Origin: Cymbidium sinense
Taxonomy: Eukaryota > Streptophyta > Magnoliopsida > Asparagales > Orchidaceae
DNA length: 64,000 nucleotides
Assembly (NCBI GenBank): GCA_021442155.1
Contig: CM038215.1
Span: 4,922,976-4,986,975 of the forward strand
Reading direction: 5' to 3'
Positions within the stretch are counted from its first letter, which is position 1, and each line of letters opens with the position of its first letter. The notes under the pieces were generated by a model. The model searched no databases. It was given only the letters and a program-made list of their open reading frames with translations, and was not told the origin of the DNA. Shown in pieces: positions 39,345 through 51,489 of this stretch. A program made the position numbers and the translations under genes.

Positions 39345-40740
39345 ATGATTATCTCCATTCAACATGCTCAAATTTGTTGAATGAAGATTCTATTTTCAAA
39401 TAAAATCATAGCATAAAATTGAAACTCCACTTAACAAATTTCACATATGCTAAAGTTGAGTTTCCCTCTTTTCAAAGCACACTTTTGAAAATGATTATCT
39501 CCATTCAACATGCTCAAATTTGTTAAATGAAGATTCTATTTTCAAATAAAATCATAGCATAAAATTGAAACTCCACTTAACATATTTCACATATGCTAAA
39601 GTGGAGTTTCTTTTCAAAAGCACACTTTTAAAATTACTATCTCCATTCAACATGCTCAAATTTGTTGAATGAAGATTCTATTTTCAAATAAAACCATAAC
39701 ATAAAATTGAAACTCCACTTAACATATTCCACATATGCTAAAGTTGAAGTTTCCTATTTCAAAAGCAAGAAATCAACACACAAAATCAAGACATATTTTG
39801 AAATCCATTTGGCATACACACTTGTCAAATAAGGTTCCTCTTTTCCAAAGTCTTGAAAATCAAAATACATTTAGACTTCATTTCACATACCCAAATTTGT
39901 CAAATGAGAGTCCCATTTCCAAAATTTAAAAAATATATTGAACTCTATTTAACATATCCAAATTTGTTAAATAGATTTCTCCTCTTTCAAAAAAAATCAT
40001 AAATACACTTGACTTTCACTTAACATACCAAATTTGTTAAGTGAGAGTCTCATTTTCAAAACACAAATCATAATAACATTTAGCTCTTACTTAACATACC
40101 AAATTTGTTAAGTGAGAGTCATTTTCAAACACTATTCAAATACACTTGACTTCCACATAACATACCAAATTTGCTATGTAAGAGTCTCATTTTCAAAACA
40201 CAAATCATATCACATTTGACTTTCACTTAACATACCAAATTTGTTAAGTGAGTGTCTCATTTTCAAACACAAATCATATCACATTTGGCTCTTACTTAAC
40301 ATACCAAATTTGTTAAGTGAGAGTCTCATTTTAAAACACATGTCAAACACATTTGACCTCTACTTAACATACCAAATTTGTTAAGTAAGAAGCCCTATGT
40401 TCAAATCAAATCAACATATATCACACACAGAATCAACCACCACAAGCAAAGTTTTTCTTCATAAAATTTCTAAAAAATCACAACCTTTCCCTAGCATACA
40501 TAAATTTGCTAAGTAAAGTTTTCTCAAAATCAAAATTTTCAAACAAGATACACAGCACAAATATTTTCAAAGGTCTCTCCACATATTTGAGCCCCGCCCA
40601 ACCTACTTAAATTTGTTGAGTATGGGTTATAAATCAAAATCATATGGCAAAGATTCTCCTCACATATCAAAATCTCTCCAATGATCCCTACTTAACATAA
40701 CTAAATTTGTTGAGTGTGGGTTCAAATTTCCAAATGAAGT
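39345..40740 (+). repeat. Hairpin-forming tandem repeats in the retrotransposon leader
   Basis: A first set of three units of about 140 bp (39330-39750) each holds CATTCAAC...GTTGAATG (39356-39383, 39502-, 39643-) and an AAACTCCACTT...AAGTGGAGTTT stem (a perfect 12-bp arm pair at 39567-39578 and 39599-39610). A second set of units of about 65-75 bp follows (about 39880-40400), each with an inverted repeat around a conserved ACATACCAAATTT loop. Arms vary in step: CTATTTAAC/GTTAAATAG (39944-39973), CACTTAAC/GTTAAGTG (40017-), ACATA/TATGT (40155-40179), TACTTAAC/GTTAAGTA (40362-). Degenerate units continue to about 40715. Not a CRISPR: units are palindromic throughout and spacers are repeated too. 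Confidence 0.85.
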
Positions 40741-40749
40741 CGATAAATT

Positions 40750-42840
40750 ATTTCTGAAGGTGAATACCAAAGCAAGGGACTGATTCAATTATATTTACAG
40801 TAAATGCAGAGTTTTAGCCCAGTCACTTTCTATTTAGCTTAGTTCATTACACAAGGCTCCTAGCAAGTTTAAGTTCTCCATCACGTCGGGTCTTGACATG
40901 GCCCTTGATCAGGACAAGCTCACCTCGACCACTACATGTTTGATTCAGTTTGGTCATAGATTCTAGGCTATCCAAATTACTTATGAGGGAACTATCCTCA
41001 TGATAGTTAGTAAGGAGGAGGTGGCGGGACAGACACCACTTATTCGCTTTGACATGCCTTCTAACTCTGAGTTCCCTCCACTAAAGAGGAAGGTAGTAGA
41101 GGTCCCCAGTGAGAGCAGTAGCTTCAGCACAATTAGTTTCAGTTCTAGTGGTAGCATGAGTAGTGTCAGTGGTTCCCTTGTCTGGTCCATTAGTTGTTCA
41201 TCCTGTTGCCCCGACGAGGGTTGACACCTCCTCATTGGTCCCCTCAAAGGGGAAGGCTATCTTGGTCTCCAAGATAGTCTTCCCTACCGAGGTAGGTTCC
41301 AGCTCTTGCCCTGCTCAACTCACCTACACTCAATGCCACAATAAGAGCCAAAAGGTTAAGCGACATCATGAGTGAGCAGCTATAGAGGCAAAGGTAACAT
41401 CCCATGTTGTAAAAGAGGGTTCACCCCGGGAGGTCTCCCCCCTACTTAGTGGTAATAGATTATATCCCCTCTCAGGCTCAGATAGAGAGGAGGACTATAG
41501 GAAGATTGTAATATTACCTCCACCACCAACTTATTATGAGGTACCGACTAGGGACAGTAGGAGGCCCTATGCCAAATTACGGTCAGTTATCGCTAGATAG
41601 AAAGAGTCCAAGGATGCTCGAAGTTTGGTGCATTGTATGACCTATGGACTTTGATCTCTAAGAGCATCAGTGATCAGATACACAGAGGCCTGAGTGGCAG
41701 TGCAGGTAGATAGGAGAGAGAGGAGGAGGTATTCCCAGTAGTCTGCAGCCTTCATTCTTGTAGATTTCCTAGGTCGGCAGGCTACTAGAGCTGACCATAT
41801 TGATAGTATAGTACTCACATGCACAATCAATCATAGGAGGAGAGCTCCTGTTGAACGGAAGCGATGTCTCCACCACACAGCACTGCTCATTGTCTACATT
41901 CTCCAGTACATGTGCATCTCCTATGCTAGCCAAGGCACCTAAGTCAGCATCGGGGGAGAAGAAAGCCTTATTGGTGATCTAGCTACAACCTCAGGGTCCC
42001 ATTCCATCTACTCCACCAGTTGAGGTGAGGTCGAGCTCTCCTTCTCCTTCCACTTCCACTATGGTGAAGAAGAAATGGTGACCCAAGAGCGACATAGTCA
42101 TTCCACCACCCTCACCATAGTTGGCAGTAGTAGTAGTAGCAGAAGGGGAGGGCGACAGTTCCACAATTCCTATGGTAGTAGATCCCCATAGAGACAATAC
42201 TCCATCGGTAGTCAATCATGAGCATGTATCTTCTAGCGAGCATAGCCTTTTCAGAGATAACACTCAAAGGCGCATGTCGATGCATTTTGTCAAGAACATA
42301 GCTCTTCTACCGATCAGTAATGAGTGTTTGTACCAGTATAGTTAGATCATTCCTGGATAAAATTCTAGCACAGTATTTTGCAAAAAAAAGGAAAATCCTA
42401 GGAAGCGATTAGTCTAATTATGAGGAGAGAAGGGTCAATTTCATCCTCGATGAGGATTATTTGTTGGAGGACTCAACTGAAGTCCACATGGTCGATAATA
42501 GGAGTTCCCTCAATAGAGACCAGTAGAGTTAGGAAGCTATTGTAGTTGAAGAAGATGATGCCATCCATTCAACCGAGCACCTCCTTCAACAAATTAGATA
42601 GAAAGATGATTAGATCAACTGGATGGAGAGAAGGATGGAAGACTTATTAGTAGTCATCCATGCACTCCAAAATTAGGCCTCAGCCCTGCAGCATATACTG
42701 ATAGAGGTAGATCATCCTGAGTTAGCACACATCCTAGATCAGGCCAAGAGCACTTCTCTAGTAGATCAGAATAATGGTAGCTTGCATAGGAAGGTCGTGG
42801 ATAGTACCTCCATGCATGAGAAGGATATCAAGCACATGGT
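40750..42840 (+). pseudogene. Decayed coding region upstream of gag core
   Basis: Plus-strand text that still looks coding in pieces: SGLDMALDQDKL near 40890, a Ser-rich stretch FPPLKRKVVEVPSESSS near 41080-41110, and acidic or charged runs further on, with many stops and frame changes. It lies directly before the gag core and is probably the N-terminal part of the same polyprotein. I cannot assign a domain. Overlapping open frames at 40981-41375 and 41991-42345 on both strands are by-products of the biased composition. Confidence 0.5.
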
Positions 42841-43915
42841 GGAACAATAGGTGAGGAAAGAACTGGCACAAGCCCGAGGTGGTTCATTTGTTCCAAAGGG
42901 TAGACACTACCCAGAGGAATTTGATGCGGTCTAATATCCTAAGGGTTCTGTGCCTCACTCTTTCAAAATAATTGATGGCAGTGGGAAACCTCGCCAACAT
43001 ATTGCACATTTCAGGGCCGATTGTTGCAACATCGGAGGTAGTGACACCCTTCTTTTCAGATTGTTTATTAGTAGTTTAGCGGGTGTTGCATTTGACTGGT
43101 ATGCCAAACTACCCAATGGTTCGGTAAAGACATTTACTTAGTTGGAGCACCTCTTCTTTAGAAGGTTTGTTGAAGCTCAGCAAAGGGTTATTATAGGCGA
43201 CCTCATTGTAGCAAAGCAAAATCTCAATGAGTCCCTTATTTATTACATTCTTAGGTGGCAAAACCTAAGTATGATATGCAAACCACAATTGTCTGGAAAA
43301 CATGCCATAGAGATTCTCCTGAAGAACATTTATGGCCCGTCTTTCATGCTCAAGGGTTTTCCATTCAAAACCATTGAGAAACTAATCAACAAAGGTGGCT
43401 AGTCTACAAGAGGAAGCCAAATAGCTACCTTTCTAGGACCAATCAACTAAGCCCAAATCTTAGAAGGCATTTGAGAGGAAGTCAGGGGTAGTCACAATAG
43501 ATGATAAGGGGAAACATCTAGCCTCAAGCTCAATAGGCTTTTTTATCACCTCCTTTGCCACCACCTCGGTCATCATATCGACCACCTCAGTTGCCACAAC
43601 GGCCACCGCCTCTGCCTCCTCATTAGCATCCTCAGTAGTAGTAGTCCTACCCACCACCAGGTAGCTATTACTTACCTATTATTGCCGATAATTGAATAAG
43701 CCTTATTCATTCAAGAGAGAGGTAGTTAGAAAAATTTTTAAGAATCTCTTAAAGAAGCCTGATTTCCAGTTATTAGAGCCTAAGAGGCCAGAAGAAGTGG
43801 GCAAGAGCCATGATCTAAACTATTGCCCCTACCGCCACATGTGAGGCCATGTCGTAGAAGATTGAATTACCTTTAATGGTCGGCTTGAGTCATTTCTATC
43901 CATACAAATGAACTA
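42841..43915 (+). pseudogene. Retrotransposon gag (Ty3/gypsy type), interrupted
   Basis: The gag core reads PHSFKIIDGSGKPRQHIAHF, then FRLFISSLAGVAFDWYAKLP, an in-frame stop TAG at 43139-43141, then LEHLFFRRFVEAQQRV, YYILRWQNLSM and AIEILLKNIYGP. This is the retrotransposon capsid domain common in plant Ty3/gypsy elements (the fold marked by PRQHIAHF, W-rich middle and FxxRF). After 43400 the frame breaks, but KRPEEVGKSHDLNYCPYR and a Cys/His-containing end near 43780-43880 resemble the nucleocapsid part. Two stops and several shifts make it non-functional. Capsid is normally the main structural protein of the particle. The sequence is lost at 43917 by junction with a LINE fragment. Confidence 0.87.
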
Positions 43916-43917
43916 GA

Positions 43918-45217
43918 TAAAGGTAATAGCAATTCAAACTTTCATATGACCTTTCATTGTATTTTTTAAACATACTTCATTAAGTTGATATAAAGAAAGA
44001 TAACCCTGAAAATAGTTGGTATTAAATAAATCATCATACCAAAGCCATAATTTAGAAGCAATAGCACCATTGGCAAAAACATGATTTACATTTTAAATAT
44101 GAAAGCAACAATAGCACTTTGAAGGTAAGTAAAACCCTTTAGTCTAGAGCAAAGTGTCCATAAGAATAAGGTTATTCAAAATCTTTCATGCTAAAATTGA
44201 ATAGGAAATGGGAATGATATTGTTCCAAAGTTTAATAAAAAAAATTAGAGCGGTTTTGTTTACCTCTAATAAAATATTAAACCTCTTTAAGAATAAAGCC
44301 ACCATTATAAAAAAGTTTAAAAAGAATTTGGTCAGGTTTGTTAGAAGAAATGGGGATATTTCTAAAGTTGTCAAAAAAGAAATAGGGATATAATTCTCAA
44401 GTTTTCTTTCATTCCAATTATTATTAAGTCAAAAAGAATTAACTTTGATAGCGATTAGAGTGGGTAGATAAAAGGGTGTCAACAGAGCCATTGCTAATCC
44501 AATTATCTTGCCAAAAGAAGGTAGCACCTAACTGAATACCCCAAGATATTCCCATTTGATGGAGCAAAGCCTTTTCCAAACCAGAGAGTCACCAACTTTA
44601 TAAGCACAGTTAAGGGGGTGTTTATCTTGGCAATATTTTTCCATCATAAAATTAGCCCAAAGGCTATCATTCTTTCTAAAATTCCACCAGAGCTTATGAG
44701 AGAAGGCAGTGATAACTTAACAAATAAGCATGCAACCAAGAGCACCTTCTCCCAAAGGACCATAACATTTATGCCAGAGCACCAAGAGCACCTCAATCAA
44801 ATCATTTTTAATGATAAATAAACATTTTTGAAAACATTGAGTAGTGAAACCCTCGGACCCCAATAGAATCTATGTTCATGGTATTAACTTTGTAAATTTC
44901 ATCTTCATTAGGCACAATGGTAAGCAAATCATTATCATGATTAGTAACAATAAAAGGAATCAACTTCGATTGATAAATAGCTTCAGAAGAGCAATTCTTA
45001 TTAAGCATATTTCTAAAGTAATTAATAACCGATTCCTTAATATAATTATTATCCATTATCCAATCTCCATCATCATTTTTATTTTTTTGAATATTATTTA
45101 AAGCTCTCTTTTTATTAACCAAAGCATGGAAATACATAGTATTCCAGTCACTATCTGCAATATATTTTCTAACAGCTTTCTAGCGCCATTAAGTCTCTTC
45201 CATATTTTTTGGTTTAG
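43918..45217 (-). mobile_element. LINE fragment A with internal RT deletion
   Basis: Colinear with 54198-55467 of the longer LINE. Minus strand from 45217: the segment before RT (KYFHALVNKKRALNN, then NYFRNMLNK), the start of the RT palm, a direct jump near 44768-44800 to the region after RT, then the zinc-finger-like C-terminal part (about 43918-44740). The YxDD-bearing part of the palm is absent. Both ends are cut: the 5' end joins the G-rich right arm and the 3' end joins the gag remnant. Open frames at 44808-45137 and 44186-44374 are pieces of it. Dead. Confidence 0.85.
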
Positions 45218-46344
45218 GTTTTATTTTTTATTTTTAGGGTTAAGTTTAGGTTTATAATTTTTTTAGGTTTATTTATAGGTATTTTTTAGTTTAGGTTTAG
45301 GTTTATTTTTAGTTTATTTTATTTAATTTAGGTTTAAGTTTAATTTATTTTAGGTTTAGGTTTAAGTTTTATTTATTTTAATTTATTTTATCTTAGTTAG
45401 GTTTAGGTTAATTTTATTTTAATTTTAGGTTTAGGTTTTTTTTAGTTTAGGGTTTAGGTTTTATTTTTTTATTTATTTTTACATTTTATTTTTAGGATTA
45501 TTTTTTTGGTTTAGGTTTTTATTTAGCTTTTATTTTATCTTTATTTTATTTTAATTTTAGGTTTAGTTATTTTACTTATTTTTTTAAATTTAGTTTAGGC
45601 ATTTATTTATTTTATTTTAGTTGATTTTGAATTTTTTATTTTATTTTATTTTTTAGGTTCATGTTTAAAATTAAGTTTTAGTTTATATTTTTATTTTATT
45701 TTATTTTTTCTTTTTTATTTAGGTTTTTATTAGGTTTTATTTATTTTAGGTTTAGGTTTTTAGCTTATTAGGGTTTATGGTTTAGGTTTTATGTTATACA
45801 ATTTTATTTTTATGTTTTATTTAGTTTAGGTTAAGGTTTATTTTTAGTTTATTTTATTTTATTTTGTTCAAGGTTTAGGGTTAGGTTTAGGTTTAGGTTT
45901 TATTTATTTTAGTTTAGTTTATCTTAGTTTAGTTTTAGGTTTATTTTATATTGTTTATTTTAGTTTTATTTTAAGTTTACTTTTTATTTTTAATTTAGGG
46001 TTTGAGTTTTTTTTTTAATTTATTTTTAGGTTTATTTTTTTAGGTTTAGGTTTATATTTAGTTTTTATTTTATTTTAATTTAAATTTATTTAATATTTAT
46101 TTTACGTTTAGTTTTTTATTCTTAATTTTATTTATTTTTTAGTTTAGTTTTGGCTTTCATTTATTTTATTTTAATTTATTTTAATTTATTTTAATTTTAT
46201 TTTGAGGTTTAGGTTTGGGTTTTATTTTAGGTTTTTATTTTAGTTTATATTTTCATTTTATTTAGGTTAAGATTTTTTTATGTATTTTACTTTATGTTTT
46301 ATTTACTTTAGGTTTAGGTTTTTAAGTTGTTAGGGTTTAGGGTT
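45218..46344 (-). repeat. Right-arm telomere-like satellite, G-rich strand on +
   Basis: Reverse complement of the left-arm family: TTTAGG, TTTATTTTATTT and, in places, the same body phrases inverted (GTTTAGGGTTTAGGTTTTAT near 45449; ACGTTTAGTTTTTTATT near 46104). Telomere-like heptamers reappear at about 46330-46345. No gene. Confidence 0.88.
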
Positions 46345-47430
46345 TTTTTTTTTTAGGGAAACCCCATGTAGGGGTATTTTATTGCCACAAAAAAGGGTTA
46401 CAAGGTCCTTAAAGGGGATAAACTCCAAAACTACTGCTCAAAGAGCTACAATCAGCCTAAAGAGTGAATCCCCTATTTAAGTACATCCAAAAGCAAAAGA
46501 AAACATTAAAGCAATCAAAAGATACAAGTTGATTAACATAATAAGCCAAAAGAAGATTAGGGCCAATGCTCTGGAGGACGTGAGAATGCATGACAATATG
46601 GAGCAAACTTGCAAAAGGATAAGAGAGAATCACCTGCAAACTTAAACAAAACCATATCTAATATAGAGAGGAAATTACAAAGAGTTGAACGATATGGTGT
46701 CCCATTCAAGAGAAGTATCATCAATATAATCACCCTGACATGAGAATGCATAAACATATGATCATGAGCCATCATTTCCATAACCTCATAAAAAGTCATA
46801 TCCAAGAAGAGAAAAAGGCCAACATATAGGCCCTCCAGGGAAAAGTAAGAGAGGAGGCAACTTATTTATTAATATCCATATCTGTAATAATAATTGTAAA
46901 GCATAGCAAAACAACCTAATCAAACCGAGATGGGAATAGAGACAATGATAATGTAGATCACAATAATCGAGATGAACAATTAATGTAAACAAAGACAGAT
47001 TTGAAAACCAACCCCAACAAAGAAATAAGTTAATGTAACATTGGAACCCACTAGAAGAAAAATCAAAAAATTGATTCAAATGAATATCAACATTAGAATC
47101 CAGAAAAAGCAAGACAGCAGATAACCAAGGCAAAAACCAGCCAAGATAGCAACACTTAAGACAACAACATCCAAGATAGGAAGCGATAGCAAGTTGGCCA
47201 TAAAACCTCTTCATCAGAGTAGACATTGCCATAGTTAATAACCAAGTAGATAGAGCATAAAAATAGGTAGGAAGGCGAACCCGTGAATCACCAAAACCAT
47301 CAAACGAATGTCGAAACTTAACTGAACATAGGACCCGTAAGTCCTACCTAGGATGGAGCCAACATGAGTCCCGAAAACCAAAAAAATAAAATATCCATGA
47401 CAAGAAATAACCACCAGAGAATAAATTTTA
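46345..47430 (-). mobile_element. LINE 3' terminal fragment
   Basis: The minus strand ends GAGCTACAATC-like inverse text, then TTGTGGCAATAAAATA and an A11 run that runs straight into CCCTAAACCC. The final 100 bases match the 3' end of the LINE at 51490 (shared GCTCAAAGAGCTA near 46436 and 51567, and a TTTTATT-CCACAAA box). The 5' end is truncated at about 47430, where TTTAGGG repeats start. The hydrophobic minus-strand open frame at 46786-47232 lies in this untranslated region and is not considered a gene. Confidence 0.75.
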
Positions 47431-48705
47431 GGGTTTAAGGTTTTAGGTTTTAGTGTTTGGTAGGTTTAGGTTTGTGGTTTAGGGTGGGTAGCATTTAGGT
47501 TTAGACTAGGGCTGGGCTTTGAGGGTTTAGGGTTTAGGTTTAGAGTTTAGGGTTAACCTGGTAGTGTTTATTTAAAGTTTAGTTTAGGCTCAGCTTGGCT
47601 GGTTTATAGTTTTATGGTTTATGGTTTAGGTTTGAGCCCATGGTTAGGGTTACATTTGGTTAGGGTTAGGTTGGGCCCAGGGGTTTTAGGGCTCAGGGCC
47701 TGGTAGGGTTGTGGTCAGGGTTTAAGTTAGGGTGTTGTGGCTCAGGGTTTTAGGTTGGGTAGGGTTTAGAATTTGAGTAGGGTTTAGGTTTAAAGTTTAT
47801 GGATTTTTTAGATTTGGTAAACCATTAGGTTTAGGTTTTTATTTTAATTTATTTAGTTTATTTTTTATTTGTTTTAGTTTATTTTATTTTATTTATTTTT
47901 ATTTAGGTTTATTTTTTATTTGTGTTTAGTTTATTATATTTATTTTAGGTTTACTTATTTTAGTTTAGTTTTTTATTTTATTTTACTTTTTAGGTTTATG
48001 TTTAGGTTTTGGTTTATTTTTAGTTTAGTTCTATTTTATTTTATTTTAGGTTTAGGATTTATTTTATTTTTAAGTTTAGGTTTACATTTTATTTTAGTTT
48101 TACATTTATGTATTAGATTTTATTTAAGGTTTCTTTTAGGTTTTATTTTTCAGTTTAGCAGTTTATTTTATTTTATTTAGTTTAGGGTTTAAGTTTAGTT
48201 TATTTTAGGTTTTGGTTTTATTTATTTTATCTTTATTTTAGCTTAGGTTTAAGTTTATTTTATTTTGTTTAATTTTGGTTTAGGTTTTTTAGTTTAAGAT
48301 TTAGGTTATTTTTTTTATATTTTAGGTTTAGGTTTTTATTTTATTTTATTTTTTATTTTGCATTTATTTTTATTTTAATTAGGTTTTTTATTTTTAGGTA
48401 TATTTTATTTTTTTTAGTTTAGTTTAGGTTTTTATTTATTTTATTTTAGTTTAGTTTTTATTTTTTAATTTATTTTAGGTTTAGGTTTAGGTTTAAGTTT
48501 AGGTTTATGTTTAGGTTTAGGTTTTAGTTTAACTTTTTATTTTATTTTATTTAGGTTTATGTTTTTTTATTTATGTTAAGGTTTATGTTTTAGATTTTTA
48601 GGGTTTAGTGATTAGGATTTAATGTGTTTGGGTTTTAGGGTTAGGTTTTTTTAGGGTTTAAGGTTTAGGGTTTAGGGTTTAGGTTTTAGGTTTAGGATTC
48701 ATGTT
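47431..48705 (-). repeat. Right-arm satellite with GC-richer variants
   Basis: A TTTAGGG-dense block at about 47431-47830 carries unusual variants with GGCCCAGG and CTCAGGG words. A degenerate inverted anchor is at about 47815-47830 (TTTGGTAAACCATTAGG). The T-rich body follows (47830-48590) and then a second TTTAGGG block to 48705. Confidence 0.85.
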
Positions 48706-49182
48706 TTAGTTTAGGGTTTCCTTTTAACAAAGAGCAAATTAAGATTCAACATTTCTTCTTTTCAATTTCATCAACCAAATAGCACACAAAGTTTTCTAAG
48801 ACACAAGCGACGACATAGAGAAAAAATATGTACACAAAGAGCAAATCAAAAATCCTAGATAACTAGAATCATCTCTACTGTAAAGACATGGTTCCATAAG
48901 CAGTTGGTCGAATTGACCGTTCTTCAGTTTCACTAGTTCCCATAAGAACCACCCTGTCCTCTCGAGTAGTGAGATCCACCATCATATCCTTGATCGCTCC
49001 TCTCGCCACCACTCTATAAACTCTATCTCTCTGGCTACCTCCATAACCACCACTACTCTGACTACCACCTCTATATGAATTAGCACCTCAAGATCCCCTA
49101 CCACCATGCTGATAATCGCCATCTCTCCTCACCTTGATCTCCCCGGCCATGATGTTGTTATCGTCAAGGTTCTGCCCATTAT
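48706..49182 (-). pseudogene. 5'-truncated GRP retrocopy 4
   Basis: Minus strand from 49182: AATGGGCAGAACCTTGACG, the same 5' breakpoint as the other copies, reading NGQNLDDNNI at the RRM end. Then come glycine-rich pieces (YRGGSQSSGGYGGSQR, DGGSHYSRGQGGSYGN) with shifts and a stop in place of Trp, the 3'UTR (TTTACAGTAGAGATGATTC, TTGATGAAATTGAAAAGAAG), the end TTTGTTAAAAGG and then AAACCCTAAAC. Dead. The 5' start preserves the GRP sequence best among the copies. Confidence 0.85.
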
Positions 49183-51489
49183 TAAGGTTTAGGTTTAGGT
49201 TTAGGTTTATTAGGTTTTAGTGTATAGGTTTATTTTTCAATTTATTTAGTAACTTTAGGTTTAGGTTTAGGGTTTGCATTTAGGGTTTAGTGTTTATGGT
49301 GGGTGGGGTTTAAGGTTTAGTGATTATGCTGAGTTTAGGGTTTGGTTTGGGTTTAGAGGATTAGAGTGGGGTGGTTAGGTTTTAGTTTAGGGTTTATGTT
49401 AGTTTAGGAGTTTAGGTTATTTTTAGGATTAGGTTTAGGGTCAGATTTAGGGTTTAGTATTTTTTAAAAAGTAACCCAGTTTACTTATTTTACAGGTTAA
49501 TTTATATTTAGTTTTATTTTTTTTATTTTATTTAGTTTAGTTTATTTATTTTAAGTTTATTTATTTTAGTTCTTTTTTAATTTAGTTTATTTTTATTTTA
49601 GGTTTAGGTTTATTTTTTAGTTGAGTTTATTTTCTTTTATTTTTAGGTATATGTTTAGGTTTCATTATTTAGTTTAGTTAAGGGTTTGGGTGGGTCTTGG
49701 AGGGCCTGGCTAGGGTTTAAGCTTAGGGTTTAGTGTAGCTTTAGGGATGGTAGGGTTTAAGTTTAGGGTTTAGGGCCCAGGAGGTCAGTGGTTTTGGGTT
49801 TAGGCCCAGGGTTTTGGGTTTATGGTATGTGGAGGTTCATGGTCAGGATTTAGGGTTTATTATGGTTTGGTAGGGCACAGGGTTTAGTAGGTAGGTGAGT
49901 GGTTTTGTTGAGGGCCTAGAGTTTAGGGTTTAGGTCAGTGGCCTGGGTTTTTATGATCCGTAGGGTTTAAGTAGTAATGTGGGTTTAGGTTTTAAACAAA
50001 ATTAAGCAAAAATAGGTTTAGGATTATTTATTATTTATTTTAGTTTATTTTATTTTTATTTTAATTAGCTTTTTTATTATTTATTTTATTTATATTAATT
50101 TACTATTATTAGGTTATTTATTTTAGTTTATTTTTAGGTTTAGGTTTAGATTTAGGTTTATTTTGTTAAGTTTTATCTTATTTTAAGGTTTAAGTTTTAG
50201 TTGGTAGTGTAGGTCTGATAGTGGTAGGTATAAGTGTCAGTAGTGGGTTAGGTTTAGTTAGGATTTAGGGTTTAGGGTTTAGGTTTGTTTTAGGTGGAAG
50301 ATTTAGGTTTATTTGTTTAGGGTTTAGGGGGGTTTTAATTTTATATATTTTTTTATTTTTTTTAGGTTTTATGTTTTAAGTTTAGGGTCATGTTTTAGTT
50401 TAGCTTTATTTCAATTAACCAAACCAAGTAAGTTTATTTATTTTTTGGGTTTAATGTTAGGTAGGGTTATTAGGGTTTAGTTTTTTAAAATTAAATAAAT
50501 GGCAGGTTTAAGTTTATTTAGTGTATTTTTATTTATTTTATTTTATTTTATCATATTTTTATTGAGTTTATTTTTTTATTTTTGTGTACGTGTTTTATTT
50601 TAGTTTATTTTTTAGGTTTAAGTTTAGTTTAGATTTATTTTTTAGTTGAGTTTTTTTTATTTTATTTTTTAGGTTTAGGTTTTAATTTTTATTTTTAGGT
50701 CGAGGTTTACGTTTTTATTTTACTTTTTAAGGTTTTGGTTTTAGGTTTTTATTTTAGGTTTATTTTTAGGTTTTATTTTTTTAGTTTAAGTTAAGGTTTG
50801 CTTTTAGTTTATATTATTTTATGTAGTTTAGGTTTAGGTTTAATTTATTTAAAGTTTATGTTTAGGTTTTATTTATTTTAGCTTAGTCTATTTTATTCTA
50901 TTTATTTTATTTTTATATTAGGTTTATGTTTTTTTTAGCTTAGGATTTAGGTTTTATTTTTTTATTTATCTTTAGGTTTTATTTTTATGTTTATATTTTA
51001 GGTTTAGGTTTTTGTTTAGTTTTTATTTTATTTTATTTTAGATTTATTTTTTTTATTTTACGTTTAGTTTTTATTTTATTTAGGTATTTAATTCCAGTTT
51101 ATTTTATTTTATTTATTAGTTTTTTTATTTATTTTATTTTAGTTTTTTTATTTTATTTTATTTTAAGTTTAAGTTTAAGTTTGGGTTTAGGTTTAAGTTT
51201 TAGTTTAGGTTTTCATTTTTGTTTTATTTTATTTTATTTTATTTAGGTTTTGGATTTTTTTATTTACTTTATTTTTATGTTTTATTTAGTTTAGGCTAGA
51301 TTTTAGGTTTTTTTTAGGGTTTAGAGTTTAGTGGGTGAGGTTTAAGTTTATGGTGATTAGGATTAGTTAGGGTTTAGAGGTTTAAGGTAGGTGTTTAGTT
51401 TAGGGTTGTGGTTTAGGGTTTAGTTTGTAGATTTAGGAAAGGGTTTAGGGTTTAGGTTTAAATGGGTTTAGGATTTAGGTTTAGAGTCT
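49183..51489 (-). repeat. Right-arm satellite
   Basis: TTTAGGG-dense blocks at about 49255-49465, 49680-49990 (rich in variants with GGCCCAGG, GGTCAGTGG) and 51310-51480. T-rich bodies lie between them. Inverted anchors are recognisable at about 49990-50025 and 50488-50522 (AAATTAAATAAATGGCAGG). No coding features. Confidence 0.85.

Larger units (their letters stand above)
38818..43917 (+). mobile_element. Ty3/gypsy 5' internal half: leader and gag
   Basis: On the plus strand: a primer-binding-like site, a leader with hairpin repeats, a decayed Ser-rich region and a gag domain with a zinc-knuckle-like end. It stops at about 43917 where a LINE fragment begins. No protease or RT follows on this strand. 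The pol half of a comparable element lies inverted at 21.05-25.6 kb, and its 5' end is near the point where this one stops. Confidence 0.7.

Noticed and set aside
39345..40400. CRISPR-like array
   Set aside because: Repeats are internally palindromic, unit length drifts from 140 to 65 bp, and the intervening text is itself repeated. The setting is a plant retrotransposon leader.
41000..42345. Several short independent genes
   Set aside because: Open frames overlap on both strands and shift repeatedly. They fit a decayed gag-upstream region better than separate genes.
46786..47232. 148-codon hydrophobic minus-strand open frame resembling a membrane protein
   Set aside because: It sits in the G/T-rich 3' untranslated fragment of a LINE. 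Such strands give Leu/Phe/Cys-rich artefactual frames.
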